Source of the DNA: Nageia nagi
Taxonomy: Eukaryota; Pinophyta
Direction of reading: 5' to 3'
NCBI GenBank assembly: GCA_050084985.1
Contig: JBITNC010000001.1
Location: 11,842,001 to 11,906,000, forward strand
DNA length: 64,000 nt
Notes under the pieces: generated by a model
What the model saw: the letters and a program-made list of their open reading frames with translations, nothing else
Told to the model about the DNA's origin: nothing
Database searches by the model: none
Shown here: one piece after another, positions 24,701 to 37,632 of the stretch
Layout of the letters: every line of letters begins with the position of its first letter
Position numbering within the stretch: the stretch's first letter is position 1
Program-made: the position numbers and the translations under genes

Positions 24701-26190
24701 ATACGATGTGAACTCACAACAAGTGAAAGTCCTACTCATAACCTTGTGAGAGTATACTCTTGTCCCCCAATTGTGAACTTCATCCAAAGTTCTACAAAAT
24801 CCCATAAGATTAGTCCCAAATTTCTAAGCCATTGTGCCCCTAAGACAATGTCACATCCACCTAAGGGTAATGCATACATGTCACTCTTCAAGGTGTAGTG
24901 ACCCATATTGAGCTTCACATTACGATAAGTTCCCTTGCATGCTATCTTTCCTCCATTTCCAATCATTACCTCAAAATTGTTGGTAGGATGTATGTAGTAA
25001 TTGACATCTCATGCTACTCGTGGATTAATGAAGTTGTGTGTACTTCTAGAATCTAGCAACACAATGAGAGTTTTCTTTTTGAAGGATCCTTTGACCTTCA
25101 TGGTTTGTGGAGAAGAAATTTCAGCAAGAGCATTAAGTGAAAATTTGGGAGTATCTTCATTAGTGTTACCAGTTTCAGTGGCCTCTTCCTCTATCTTGAC
25201 CTCCTCATCATTAGATTGGTCACTGGAAGCATTTGCATTCAATAAGTACAATTTTTGTGTGGTGCATCGATGGCTTGGCCCAAACTTCTCATCACAATTA
25301 TAGCAAAGTCCCTTCTTACGATGCTCTTCCATTTCTTATGGGGTTAGCCTCTTAATTTGTAGTGGTCATCCATTCTTGGAGCTTGAGGATGATGGGGTGG
25401 TTTCCCAAACTATTTTCATCCTTGGCGATGTTGAGCATTGAACTTATCCTCGGCCAACTTTGCCAACCCTATTGCCTCCATCATTGTATTAGGTTTAAAC
25501 ATTTTGAGTTCAGTCTTAATTTCCTCCTTTAAGCCATTGATAAAACAAATTTTGAAAAAAGCTTCATCCAACCCTGTTGTATGATTTGCAAGTTTCTCAA
25601 ATTGGGTCTGATAGTCTCTTACTGTTGATGTCTGTCATAACTTAGTGAGTGCTCCTGTGAAGTCCTCAAAAGTAGTTAGTCCAAACCTGACTAGTAGTTT
25701 TTTTATGAATTCCCCCTAATCAGGATGGCCATTAGTTCTTTCAAACCACTGATACCATTGAACATCCTCAAGATCCAAATTAAATGAAGCAATGCTAACC
25801 TTTTGATCCTCAAGAATTTGGTTTAAGGAAAAGTATTGCTCAGATCAATAGACCCAACTAGTTGGGTCCTCTCCATCGAACCTAGGAAAATCAAGCTTAG
25901 TTATTCTGGAATAATAGATGGATGTGGACCTACTGTTGGTAGGTAGTCCTATTTTGATTATAACTTCCTGCTGATGAATTTTGTGCCTGTTGTGTTGATT
26001 GTGTCAATGTTTGAATTTGGATTATGTTCCTATCCAGGGCATTATACTTGAGATCCAATCCTGATAACTTTGCATTCAAATCATCAAACATGTCCTTGAG
26101 ATTTACTCCTCCCAATGCAGATTTAATCTATTGAATCTCTTGGTCTAAATCCTTCAATTTCAGATCTTGAGATCTTCTCCCTTCAACCAT
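21780..26190 (-). pseudogene. Chromovirus gag-pol polyprotein, broken
   Basis: On the minus strand: gag begins near 26190 and has a coiled N-terminal part (26115-25930), then a capsid-like region (25890-25420) and the CCHC-type CYNCDEKFGPSHRC (about 25310-25270). The protease reads VLLDSRSTHNFI, with catalytic DSG changed to DSR, and continues through IVLGAQWLRNLG. RT (24436-23960) has YHQIRL and [10 protein letters not shown]; RNase H follows (23959-23456, with ESDAYGVGIGAIL and RSTYEKEMMAI). The integrase zinc region (23172-22915) ends in CDVC; its core has VDRLSKYAHF and VSDRDPTFTSHFW (22833-22543); the C-terminal part (22207-21989) includes [15 protein letters not shown] decayed chromodomain follows (EDWNLKMQLGKC, with VLHQLQLQF in another frame), ending beside the polypurine tract. 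Multiple stops and frameshifts make it inactive. Confidence 0.9.
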
Positions 26191-26659
26191 TTTTTTTTAA
26201 ACTGCTATTCTGAAAAATTGCTATTTTGGGAACTGCTATTTCTAGAAAGGCAAAAAAGTGTCTGGGTGTAGTATATCAAAATGATCAGTGTGAAAAAATA
26301 TTCGCAATGGTCTAAGTCTCAAAAAAGTGAATTTGGGCTGCTAAAAATGTTTGTGTGGATACTGGCCTAAATATGGTGAATGGAGAAAATAAATTATGGT
26401 GGTTATGTTGGGAAACTATATGAAGATGGAGGAATTAGGATGTGAAAATTTATGGAAAGGTGGAAAATGGTGTAACTAAGATCCAAATTGAATTTCAATT
26501 TTTTTAGAGCTGTGTAGAATATTTTATGAATTTTTTTGATAGTATTTTGGGTAAAAATTTTCTCCAAAATAGAGTAAAATTAAAACCAAAATAACTCTTT
26601 TGTTTGAGCTCTGTTTGTAGCAATTTTTTTTCTATGGCTGTAAAATCAAAAAGTAGCAA

Positions 26660-26790
26660 AAAATCAACCCTAAAACACACCCCTTGATTTTTTTTTTGTT
26701 TTTCACGGTGGGGCCCATGACCATTTACACTCAACAGTAGGTGGCCACCAAAACTCAACCCTAAAACACACCCCTTATTTTTTTTTGTTG
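26660..26790. repeat. Short duplication in the chromovirus leader
   Basis: CTAAAACACACCCCTT followed by a T run occurs twice (about 26671 and 26760) in the region between the primer-binding site and gag. The rest of the leader (26200-27339) shows no coding frame I can support. Confidence 0.5.
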
Positions 26791-27339
26791 GATTTATTTC
26801 TTCTTTGCTATAAGACACTATGATTCTGAATGCTAAACTCTAAAATTTGAGCTCTAAATTGATTTACTGTAGCACCTTATGCCTCCCAAGTTAATTTTTT
26901 TTTTTGGTTTTCTATGGAAAAATTGAACTAGGGTAAGGTGTGTTTGCTCTGTAGGCCCACCTGAACACCCCTCCTATCCAACTTTCATAATGAAAGAGGC
27001 TACAAAGATGGCTTCTATGGTGAGTAACTTCCCAAGGCTAACTGCTTACCGATGCACTACAGTTTACAAATGGTCGATAGATTCCTACCTAATTCCAATT
27101 TTTTTTCCTAGATGGTCTCTGATATACCTTTTAGTACATGGAGTCTAATTTTGTATATGGGTTCTGTCTAAGGCTTGGGTATTGATGTAAAGTTTTATGC
27201 ACCTCACTTCACACATAACTTTATGGGAAAACGTGCTTAGCCAAAAATGATAGATCCTCTATGATATTTTAAAACCCCCAGCATAGGGTTTCTAGCCTAG
27301 ACTCTAAAAACTTTCTATAGCAGAATGGCCCTAGAAAGA

Positions 27340-27351
27340 GCTCTGATACCA
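27340..27351 (-). promoter_or_regulatory. Primer-binding site of the chromovirus (initiator-Met tRNA)
   Basis: The minus strand reads TGGTATCAGAGC, complementary to the 3' end of plant initiator methionine tRNA, two bases inside the LTR end CATAACA. Confidence 0.92.
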
Positions 27352-27353
27352 CT

Positions 27354-27740
27354 TGTTATGATTCTGCTAGATTTTAAATAAAATAATGTAAAAATAATAA
27401 AAGATTTCTAGCTTTTCAATGAAATAAGAGTAGATCTGCAAAACTCATCAATATTCAATAGATAATAGAACTCGAATTTGCAAATGAAAACATTGAATCA
27501 TAATAGCTTTATTGAATAAGAGCTGAATCATTGGCCACTTTGAGGGGGATTCCTCCTTACACTTCAAATCCAAAAATATGAGCTAAAATGATGACATTCT
27601 CAAGTCGTACAACATCTTTATATGATACTAACCCTAACCCTAATCTACCCTACTAATAATTATGGTATTCACATTACAATCTGGTTACATCATAAGTATA
27701 CTACTAATATAATTAAATGTTAGGATGTGGGATCCTAACA
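27354..27740 (-). repeat. 5' LTR of the chromovirus, uninterrupted
   Basis: 387 bp, TGTTATGATTCTGC to GGGATCCTAACA on the plus strand. It contains the intact AATAGAACTCGAATTTG site where the sister LTR carries the copia element. Confidence 0.92.
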
Positions 27741-27745
27741 TGAAA

Positions 27746-28013
27746 TGTTATGAACTGTTACACCAAAAGGTCAACTTGTTAGTGAATCTGCACACCCAAG
27801 ATCTTAACATTCCACCACGCTCCGCATCTGACGTCCTTGGTGGCTCTCACTTGTGGCGGCTCTCACTCTAGTCTTCTCTAGGTAGCCCTTTCCACAGCAG
27901 CCCTTTTTGGGATTTGAACTTGGTACGTATGGCCTACTTTGATACCAAATGTTATGAACCGTTACACCAAAAGGTCAACCTATTAGTGAATCCGCACACC
28001 CAAGATCTTAACA
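27746..28013 (-). mobile_element. TRIM-like miniature LTR element
   Basis: Two 64-bp direct repeats, 27746-27809 and 27950-28013, run TGTTATGAAC...ATCTTAACA and differ at about four positions. They flank a 140-bp GC-richer interior. On the minus strand a primer-binding-like TGGTATCAAAG lies two bases inside the right repeat (27947 leftward). There is no coding capacity. Size, tiny terminal repeats and primer-binding site fit the TRIM class of non-autonomous LTR elements. It sits five bases from the chromovirus LTR, and its right flank is ATAGA. Confidence 0.8.
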
Positions 28014-28018
28014 ATAGA

Positions 28019-29365
28019 TTAAATGATATGCAATTAATATTTGTTTACATTTATTTTAATGTTACATCAAGAAGTACAACTATTCAGGCTATCAAGAACT
28101 TAGAATCATCATAAGTAGTACAATAGGCTCAAAAGACTCTAGCCTAATGAATAATTGAGTTTGATTTTTTAAAGGTGCAAATCCCACAAAATTGCTAAAA
28201 GTGATAACATTCAAGAGATAATGTATTCTCTATTCTTTTATTTCATTCATTCATTTGTAGTCTCTAATTCTTTTATTCCTTATTCTTCTATATTAGAATA
28301 TGTTTAATGATGTATCATAACACTATTATTTTAGGATCCATAACTCATCCTTCACACTAAAATCCATATAAATAAAATCTACATTCTTTATTATTTTAGT
28401 AACATTGCATACTTATCCTATACCATGTTTTAGGTTAAGTGCTATTTTGAATAGAATTCTAGAAGTGCTTATACACTTAAAATAATTGAAAATATGAAAA
28501 AGAAAATCATTTTATGTAGGAAAATATCTATAAGGCTACATAAAATAAGTGTTTACAATTAATTTTGGGTAAAAACTTGAAGACTAAGTACCAAAAGTAA
28601 GTGAAAAGTAAACTATATACTAAATTATAACTTCATTGGCAAAGTCATTGAAAGGAAAGAGTAAAAACATAACATAAATTAAAATTACATTAATTTTGGA
28701 CACAAAGTTTAAAACAAGGTACCAAAAGTTCGTGCAAAGATATTAGTTAGCAAAGATCAAAATTATCAAAATGACTGCTAGAAGAGATAAACACCTAGGA
28801 TAAAGAGTTAATAGTGCTACTAATTTTATACCAAGTTTGAAACATAAGTACCAAATGTTAATAGAAAGTGATTGTTAATGGAGATATTATTTTTTCCAAA
28901 GATTTAATCAATTAAAGATAGAAAATTAAATCAAAAAGATCAATATTACACCAAAGCCAAAGAGGAATGTGCTTAACAAAAATTAAGGATTTCCCAAGGT
29001 TGTTCAAGGAAAAGACCATTCAGAGAACCAAAGATTCAACAAAAGTTATTTAGGTTGTAAAAAGATACCAATGAGTACCAGATTTACAAACCACGGGCAA
29101 GATAATCAAATTTATGATGTATAAAAATAATTCTAGTACATTTTAAAAGGTAATTTAGATATTATTGAGATATTGTAAAACATAATTTTTAAAACTTACT
29201 AAAAGTAGTTATAACAGTAAAGTATTAGTGAAAAGAAAGAAAAGACTAGTAGGAGTCAAGATTATATATAGAAAGTGGCATAGTTTGAGAAAACTATATG
29301 AAGCTCTAGCTACAAAACCCCAAGGTGTCGAATAATGAGTAATGTTGAGAAAAGATAAAGATAAG
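28019..29365. other. Spacer without recognisable gene
   Basis: AT-rich DNA. I see no protein motif, RNA gene or paired terminal repeat. A few loose repeats of the phrase AAGTACCAAA occur about 28590-28860. Confidence 0.4.
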
Positions 29366-30231
29366 GGTAAGTGCAAGAAGATGAGTCCCACTCTAGAGGA
29401 AGTCTTAAGAATTACTAAGTTATTGAATTTGTTTAATAATTTGTAAGTTTTTTAAAATTGTGAAAAAAAAATATGTGCACAAAATGCATATAATTCTTCA
29501 CAAGTTAAAAAAAAAAATGATAAGTTTAAGTCATATTATGCTTTCTGAACACAAGCATTTTTCAAAATGACAATTATGGTCGATAACAAATTAAGAATAA
29601 ATACATATTCATGAAAAATTTACAAAAAAATATCCTACATAATTTTTAGTATCTTAGATATATTTACTCGAAAGAATTTCAAAATAATATTTTAATTTAG
29701 GTCCAATTATGCTTGCCAAAGAAGATGGGGTATGGTCCTAAAATTGTATTTTTAAAAAATAGATTTTGTATTTATTTAATAACTTTTTATTTTTTTAGAA
29801 TTGTGAAAAATAAATATATGTGCACAATCTGCATATAATTCTTCAGTAGTTGACAAAAAATCAATTAAAAATGATAAGTGTTGGTCAAATTATGCTTGCT
29901 GGATGCGAGCACAATCTTTAGTATCCTAGGTACCTTTACCCAAAAGGATGTAAAAAAATATTTTAATTTGAGTCAAATTATGCTTGCTAGATATGATGGG
30001 GTATGGTCTAGAAATTATATATTTTAAATAGTTGATTTTAAACATGCCTATAAAATATTAATTTATATCATTTGGGTATTAGAATGAAAACTAGACTTTG
30101 AAAGTGATCTTTTTCAAGAATCAGACTCTTAAGTGCTTCAAATTTTGAGATCAAGTGTGACCAAACCTGAAAATTAGGGAAATCACTTCCACTTTTTGGC
30201 CAAAAGTGGGACTCATCTTCTTTCACTTACC
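29366..30231. mobile_element. Small element with 27-bp terminal inverted repeats
   Basis: 29366-29392 (GGTAAGTGCAAGAAGATGAG then TCCCACT) is the reverse complement of 30205-30231 at 26 of 27 positions. The interior holds a tandem duplication: about 29430-29760 and 29765-30040 share ATATGTGCACAA, GCATATAATTCTTCA, TCATATTATGCTT/TCAAATTATGCTT and GATGGGGTATGGTC. No transposase is seen. An imperfect flanking ATAAG (29361-29365 and 30233-30237) is not enough to define the target duplication. It could be a MITE or small hAT- or Mutator-like derivative. Confidence 0.6.
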
Positions 30232-31985
30232 TATAAGAAGATCCAATAATCAAATAAAAGACATGCCTATATGTTGTATTTATTACTTGTACATTTGTAT
30301 AACAAGGATAAATAAGGAAATAACATTTTTAAAACTTATAAATATTGGAAAATGTAATACATAATTGTTAGATCATTGCTCATGCTTATTATGATATGTA
30401 ATTTCCTTAAACTTATAGCTTAAAAGAAAATTTCATTTATAGATTTAAATCAAATAATTTGAAATGGAAACTATAATTTTATGCCAACAAGAAAAATATA
30501 ATGGAAATAACATTCAAGAATCCACAAAGTTGACATAGGTTTGTTAAAGAGATTCCTCTTAGTGTGAGAGTATGCCCCCTATATTAGCCACCATCAAACC
30601 CATTATTCTATTATATGAAAAATTTACAACAAGATGTATAAAACTAGTGATTCTTTTTATCAATTGAATTTGTAAACTATTAATTTATTTCTTAAGTTGT
30701 TACTCCTAGACAAAGAGGCCTAAAGACATCAAAGAATGAGGATTGATGAAGAAGATAAGGCAAAGAGATGTTGGTGGATGATGTTAGCAAGGATTTGGCT
30801 ACCAAAATTACATTAAATCTAGTAAGTAAATATTCAATAGTGAATTCAATGAGATTGAATGATCTAAGTATACATGCAGCCATTTTTGATACATTAGATA
30901 TGATATTAATAGTTACACCTAGAATGTGGAAATGGTTACACAAATCTATAACTATAAAAGCTATATAAGTTATGTTTCATTTAAGAATGGTGAAATGACC
31001 TAAAGGAGAAAATATAGTTACATTATTTTACAACTACATAGAAATTAAATATAGAAACATGCATTATTAGGGTTTTTACTTGTATTGGTAGGAGTTACTA
31101 GGTTGAGTATGAATAGCATGAGCAAAGATAGAATAGGTAGTTATTGTGGTGAACTAAGGTGAGAGCTGAAATATTGTCAAGGTATAGGAAGTGAAGGAGT
31201 TGCAATGAGTATGCCTAAATGAAAATATGAATAAGTTATATTATCTTGGAGTATTAATGTTAAAGAGATGCAACAAAATTGAGAAGATGTGAACTCCAAA
31301 TAAGTGAGTAAGATGCTAGTGATGATATGTAGTGATAGATAACAAAAGATGGTAGTGTATCCAAAGGTGAAGTTTAATGAGCTACAAACTAGGAAGGGAT
31401 TTTTGAACAAGGAAGGTATCTTTATATGTTAAACTTATTATTAAGCTTTGAATTTCAAATTGGTGCTTAGCATAGGAGTTGGTTCTCCTTTTGATTTATG
31501 TCGATAAGGCAAGGGTTAGTGCTCCTTTTAGTTATAGCTGATAAATTAGCATTTGGTGCTCCTTCTAGTTCATGCTAGTAAATGTTTTTAAAGTTTATGC
31601 TTTACAAGGGTTGGATTTGGACCATGATCCAAGTATTCTTATTTGGGGATGTAGCCATATTGGTGAACCTTATTATATCTTATGTTGTGTGATGCTTCCT
31701 TGATGTGCTTACCTTACTTTGGTTTGATTCAATTTTTATCTTATGTGGCTTCAGTTTTATAAGTAAAATATTTATGGTTTAAAAATATAATACATTGATT
31801 TACCCCCACTCTTAGTATTAGTATGTGACTAATAGTATTTGTTAGTCCTCGATAGGCCATTATCAATCCCCAATGGGCCATAATTGATCTAATTTTTTGA
31901 GAGTTACTCATCATAATCAAATTTGATGCTTCATTCACCTTCTTGGATGTTATAAATATGCATAATAACAAAATAATAGCTTGAA
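30232..31985. other. Spacer; weak short repeats only
   Basis: No gene is recognised. About 31450-31575 has a short degenerate repeat around TTGGTGCTCCTT(C/T)TAGTT and CTGATAAAT. An open frame at 30768-30968 has no family I recognise and sits in otherwise stop-rich DNA. Confidence 0.35.
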
Positions 31986-31989
31986 CAAG

Positions 31990-34900
31990 ATAAAAAGAGT
32001 ATAATAGTAAATAGATAAATCATTCTACTAGATTAACTACAAACATAATATCAATTCACATAGTTAAGAGATACATCAAGCTATCAAAAAGTGACCTACA
32101 CAAGGTTGTACTCATGAGAGGAGTAGAATATTCTTTCATCAATTCATAATTGATGACTGATGGCGTAGCAACTAGTTTACAGTCCTTCATGGAAAACTTG
32201 ACAAGCATGTCATCAACATACTTAGTTTTCATGATAAAGATATCATTAGTAGATTAATGAACTTGTATACTTATAAAGTATTGCATTTCATCAAGACCAT
32301 TCATCATAATTTCATTCATGATCATGATAATCTTGAACTGGTGTAGCATGGAAGTGGAAGTGTGGATGAAGATAATAACATCAACATACAAAATAATGAT
32401 GATGAAGTTAGGTGTAAATGCCTTGGTGTATAGTATCTCTTCCACTAAATACCTATGATAAACATTTTTATGAAACTATATGTCAATTGAGAGTACCATG
32501 AAATTTTTTTCAATATGTACACTATATCTCTATAAAAAACAATTATGAATCATTAGGGTTGATCCACACATACTTCTTGCATATCACAATTAAGAAAGGT
32601 CAATTTGACATCCATTTGATACATATTCAGATCAAAATGGGATGCTAGCACCAAGAGATATCTAATTATCTCTAATTTAGTTATTGGAGTAAATGTTTCC
32701 TAATGATATAGACCATCTTTCTATACATAGCCTTTTCCATCCAAGTGGGCTTTTTTGTTTGGTGATGCTTCCATCAATATTATTCTTGAGCTTATATATC
32801 CACTTGATACCAATGATGAAGACTCTTATATAAACCTATTCTAAAATTATAATGTAGTAATGAATTAATCAAAATATAACAATCATACAAGCATAAAAAA
32901 CACATAAGATTTATCCTCATTCATCTAATGTGGTCTATTCCAACATGTCAATAGTGTATCCTTCTTCTATATGATTGCTTACAAAAAATAAAATATCCCA
33001 TAAATGACTAATTAAAATAAATATATAGAAAATCCCTCAATCTTAAACCATAATATGGTATTAGAAAACCATATGCTAAACCACCCATCCTTGTACTTAG
33101 ATGAAACCTTGGAAATTCTATAAACATCATGTGTATAGTACTTCCTCTACCAAAGATGAGCCATATTCAAAAAATGATGTTCTTGTTCTTTGGATGAGGG
33201 AAAATATCTTAAGTCATTTTTCTAGATCTGCTCAATCTCATCTTCCATTGCTAGGCACTAATCTTCATTCGTTATTGCTTCCTTAAAGTTGGTCAGTTCA
33301 ACAAATGAAGAGGAAATCAATCCATAGTTGATAATATGATCATCCAACTATTGAATACTTTTGATTTTCTCTTTTGGTAAAATCATCATTCAATATTTGA
33401 TATTATGGATGATATCTTACAATTATTTTGTTGGGTACAATGCTAATATATGAGGGAATGCTCTCTATAGGGATTTTGGGTTATTGAGTCTGTAGAGGCT
33501 TAATATGAGCACTAATGTTTGAATCATCAAACTTGGGAGATATTGTAGGGGTAATTGACTACTTATAAATCCCCCTTTCATTAAAGATAATATCATGACT
33601 AACATGTAGCTTCTTGGTAATGGGATCATAACATCTATAGGCTTTGGATTTTTTAGAATATCCCATAAAAATATACTTATTAGATTTTTCATCCATATTC
33701 TTATTATTATCCTTAGGAATATGTATGTAAATGTAAATACAAATATCCTTAGATGCACTAAACTTGGCTTCTTTCCAAACCAAGATTCATAGGGGGTTCA
33801 ATCCAACATAATATTTATTGGATAATGATTCAAAATATAAATAATTGTATGAATAGCTTCTCCCCATAATGTGTTATCCATGTCCATCTCCTTCAACATG
33901 CTTCAATACCTTTCAGTGATGGTCTTGTTATTTATTTTGGTAATCTCATTTTGCTAAGGAATGTAAATTATTATGTATTATCACTTGATACCATTCTAGC
34001 TTCATTATTATTTAAATTCATTAGAAGTGAATTTATCATCACGATGTATGTAGAACTTCTTGATGTAGTGGAAAAATTGTTTGTCAACCAAGGATTTAAA
34101 CTTGGTGAATCAATTGAAAGTATATGAATTCTCTTGTAACAAATACAACCAACTCATCCTTGAAAAATCATTAGTAAATATGAGCATATATTTGCACTTA
34201 GTGAGGTTCAAAGTTTGCATAGGTCTATAGATGTTGGTATGCACTAACTCTTATAGCTTTTGGGCATGATGTTGGTGGTTAGAAACCTTCTCATGATGTT
34301 TTTTATTGAATATGCTACTCTCACATAGTGTACATAACAAAAGGGAAAAGGTTAGTATATCTCTCATAAGCTTGGGCAATCCTTTTAATTGGTTGAAGTT
34401 GATGTATCAATCAATCTCACTTATACCATAACTAAGTTAGGTCTGATGTGATCTTTAGGTATTTTATGATGGCTAGCCACATATTGAGCATATGCATCTT
34501 ATTCTCAAACATGATATTATTGGTGATGACTCGATGATTGGTCTCATTAGTGATTGTGTAACACTTCTTATGGAATACTAACATATAGTTTTTCAGACAC
34601 ATCTAACCAATGTTAAGGATATTATGCTTCATACCTAGAATATACAAGCTAACATTCATATGCATGATCTTACCTATCTTTTCTTTAAAAGTAATAAATC
34701 CTTTACCAATGATGCTCACCTGATTGTTCTCACCAAACCTAACCTTTCAAGAGAAATTGTCCTTAATCTAGGTGAATAGGTTCTTGTTCTTGATCATATG
34801 ATTTAAACACCAACTATCGAGATATTAAATTTTATCATCAACAAATTCAAAGTTATTATGCATTAGGAACATAAAACCATTTTCATCACCATACTATTTA

Positions 34901-35816
34901 GTGTAGTTGGTGGATCTTTTTCCTTAATTATACTATTCAGTATGACCATGTTTGTCATAGTGATCATAATGCCAAGGGGAAGACTTTTGGATTCTACTAG
35001 TGGATATACCTCTTACTCTACCATGATTGCATTTTCCATGATCTCTACCACAACTTGAATCTCCATGACCTCATGAAGAAGATTCTATTTTGGAGGAAGT
35101 AAAAGGTAGGGCATTGAATATAACCCTACCTTGGAAATCTTTGTCCAATTTATCATATATCTCCTTTATTATATGCTTGTATATCTTCAATATACTAAGA
35201 AAATATATAATAATGAGCTAAGATATATCTCTATACTCCTATACAGCTATGGTGATAAGTTCAAATATCCTGGGAAGGCTTCATAATACTTTCTCCATGA
35301 TCCTTGTTTCATCTAGAAACTCACCATGTGCATAAATAGGATTCACTAAGTATTAAACTTTATTCATAAATAGCTTAATAGTTTTATCATAACCATTCTT
35401 AATGACTCAAATTCTCTATGTAATAGCTAAATTTTAAGAACTTTTACCTTAGAGCATCCCTTGTAAGTGCTCTCAAGTGTCTCCCATGCTTATTTGAACA
35501 TCTTTTATTCTATAATTTTAAGAAATGTAGATACATATATCCCACTCTATACGATGAATATTTATTTGGAATCCTTATTACAAGTCTCCAAAATCTTCTT
35601 CTTCTCATTTAATAAAAGTGCAATAAAGGCTACAACATCAAGTTCAACATAACCATAGGAAATAAGACTCCAAAGGTCTTTCAAGATGAGGAATGTTCCA
35701 TTCAAATACTCTAGTACTTGAAGTATTCACCATTAAAAATATGAATCTACAATTGAAATATATTTATATATTTATATTCTATTTTAACCATTTATAAGGA
35801 ATAGGGTCTAATACCA
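31990..35816 (-). pseudogene. Truncated Ty1/copia element, second copy
   Basis: On the minus strand, from a primer-binding-like TGGTATTAGACCC (35816 leftward): a decayed gag (about 35700-35100); a zinc-knuckle remnant near 34960; a degraded integrase (about 34700-33800); the integrase C-terminal part with HIPKD, KSNKYIFMGYSKKSKAYRCY and HVSHDIIFNE (33783-33559); RT remnants (about 33300-32450); RT ILYVDVIIF, where YVDD became YVDV, and FKIIMIMNE (32445-32254); and finally DCKLVATPSVINYELMKE and RSLFDSLMYL (about 32200-32060). The frame fades at about 32000, so RNase H and the 3' LTR are missing. Every domain carries stops. This copia differs clearly from the 16492-21497 copy. Confidence 0.8.
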
Positions 35817-35818
35817 AT

Positions 35819-37620
35819 TGAAGATTTTGAGGGATATGAGGTTGGCAACTACATAAATACACCCTAATAAATTTTCTAAATTTACCAAACTTTACTTGAC
35901 CAAAATTCCAAGTGTTATATATTTTTGGAAATGTATTGAATATAAATTTATAAAAATATATTTCATACCTTAATATGATCTATAGATATCTAGCAATTTT
36001 CTTTTGAATTTCAAGATCACCATGTCACTAAGATAGTATCAAAACTAGATGGTCACTAAATATGGGTGATTTCATCCAAGATCACCAATGATAAAGTATG
36101 TCATATTATATATTGTTATAAAGGTAGTGACTTATAATTGGTAATGGAAAAATAATAAATTCAAAAGGATTCATGAAACTTTAACATTTGATAAAATAGG
36201 GAAAAGTATTCACAAGGTCACCAAAATAGGATTGAACAGATAGTGTAGAAAGATTATTTTTGTATGGTAGCGATTTGTATTCAAAGTGGATCATGTTAAT
36301 ATGAATGGAACAGGAAAGAAATATAAATTTTATAAATGAAATACCTATAAATATTTTATATTAAAAGTATGATAATTCAAATCAAGAGGGATTGAATGTA
36401 TTCATTGATTGCACCGAGTAAGACTAGGTAAGTGCATTAAGGGAAATCAATATTTATGGTGATTTATAACCATAAGTATAATTTATATAAATGAAATACC
36501 TCCAAATATTTGAGATGAAAAATTATGGTAAAAATTAAAAATAAGAGTGAATGTATTCATGGATTGCACCTAAGTAATACTAGGTATGTGCATTTGGGAA
36601 AATCAATGTTTATGGTGATTTCTAACCATACAAAGTATGACACATTCTATATGGTTGGAGAGATAACTCAAATTAAAATCCAACACAAATTAAATCATAG
36701 TAAATAGAGTTATATAACAAAATTTATAGTCACCATAAATAAGCTAACTTTCTATAGACCTGATACAAGATGAAAAGTTGTAAATTCATATTTAGCCAAT
36801 CTAATGCATATAATGAAAATATAGCAAGTACCCAATAGCCCAAAATACCATGAAAATAGTGAATATAACCCTTTTTAAAATTTATATCACATATATAACA
36901 TGAAAATAATGATTTATAATAACTAATACCTATCAAAATATGAAACTTATACATAAAAAGCAAGGAAAAGTTGTCGAGTAATTTTCTATTGCTATTGTTA
37001 TGAAAATGAATATAAAATATGGAATCCTTATGTCACTCTATATATATGAATTAGCTAACATATTCTAATGGGACATTTTCCCTATATAATCCATCATGAT
37101 GATTAAGTAATTTACACTTCAATCTAAAATCAGTAAAAAATTAATGAAGCACCTAGTAAGGTCAAAGAAGAGTTATGGGCTATCATGTGTTTGAGTACAA
37201 AATCAAATATAATAAACCTAAGATCATACTTAGAGCATTAAATCCCCTATACATGCCTATAGAAAGAAATAAACATCTATACTTAGGTGTTTGAAAAATA
37301 GTTGTCGAAGGAGTGCTGAGTCAACATGCCAATGCCCAATGATGTGAAAAAATCAAATCAATGAATATTACAAAATTTAATCACCCTCAAAATGAGGGAA
37401 AAATTCATATTTATAGATGTCCAAATGATGCTTCATCTCTAACTACCTAGAATTTTGGCCTTTCATCTTCCCATCACTTGACCTTCCACCTTATTTAATC
37501 ACTCTTTCAATTTCCTCCATCTTATTGGATAAATATTTTCAAGAGCTTTCTAATAGTATATTATATGCTTTAATAAAAAATCTACATAAATATTTATGAC
37601 CAATTTATGGAAAGGGATCT
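35819..37620 (-). repeat. Probable 5' LTR of the truncated copia, far end unresolved
   Basis: It starts TGAAGATTTTGAGGG two bases beyond the primer-binding site, as an LTR should. A minus-strand TATA-like TATAAATATGAATTTT (about 37409-37424) with CCCTCATTTTGAGGG beside it fits a promoter in U3. No second copy exists in the window, so the outer end cannot be set; 37620 is a guess. Confidence 0.4.
36325..36645. repeat. Tandem duplication, about 156-bp unit
   Basis: About 36325-36480 and 36483-36640 share AAATGAAATACCT, GAATGTATTCAT(T/G)GATTGCACC, ACTAGGTA(A/T)GTGCAT and TTTATGGTGATTT in order. They lie within the probable LTR. Confidence 0.7.
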
Positions 37621-37632
37621 CATGTAACTGAA

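Larger units (their letters stand above)
16372..27740 (-). mobile_element. Ty3/gypsy chromovirus, minus strand, with nested copia
   Basis: The 5' LTR is 27354-27740. The 3' LTR is 16372-16491 plus 21503-21770, split by the copia element. Both LTRs run TGTTA...TAACA and are about 387 bp. A perfect initiator-Met primer-binding site (TGGTATCAGAGC on the minus strand, 27340-27351) lies two bases inside the 5' LTR. A polypurine tract AAGAGGGGTGGCA (minus strand, about 21771-21784) abuts the 3' LTR. Domain order gag, PR, RT, RNase H, IN, chromodomain is that of plant chromoviruses. Without the copia it is about 6.4 kb. The immediate 5-bp flanks do not match (ATAGA left, TGAAA right). Confidence 0.92.

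Noticed and set aside
26504-26818. 104-codon minus-strand ORF in the chromovirus leader
   Set aside because: Low-complexity leader with an internal duplication; it contains no gag motif and lies upstream of the recognised gag.
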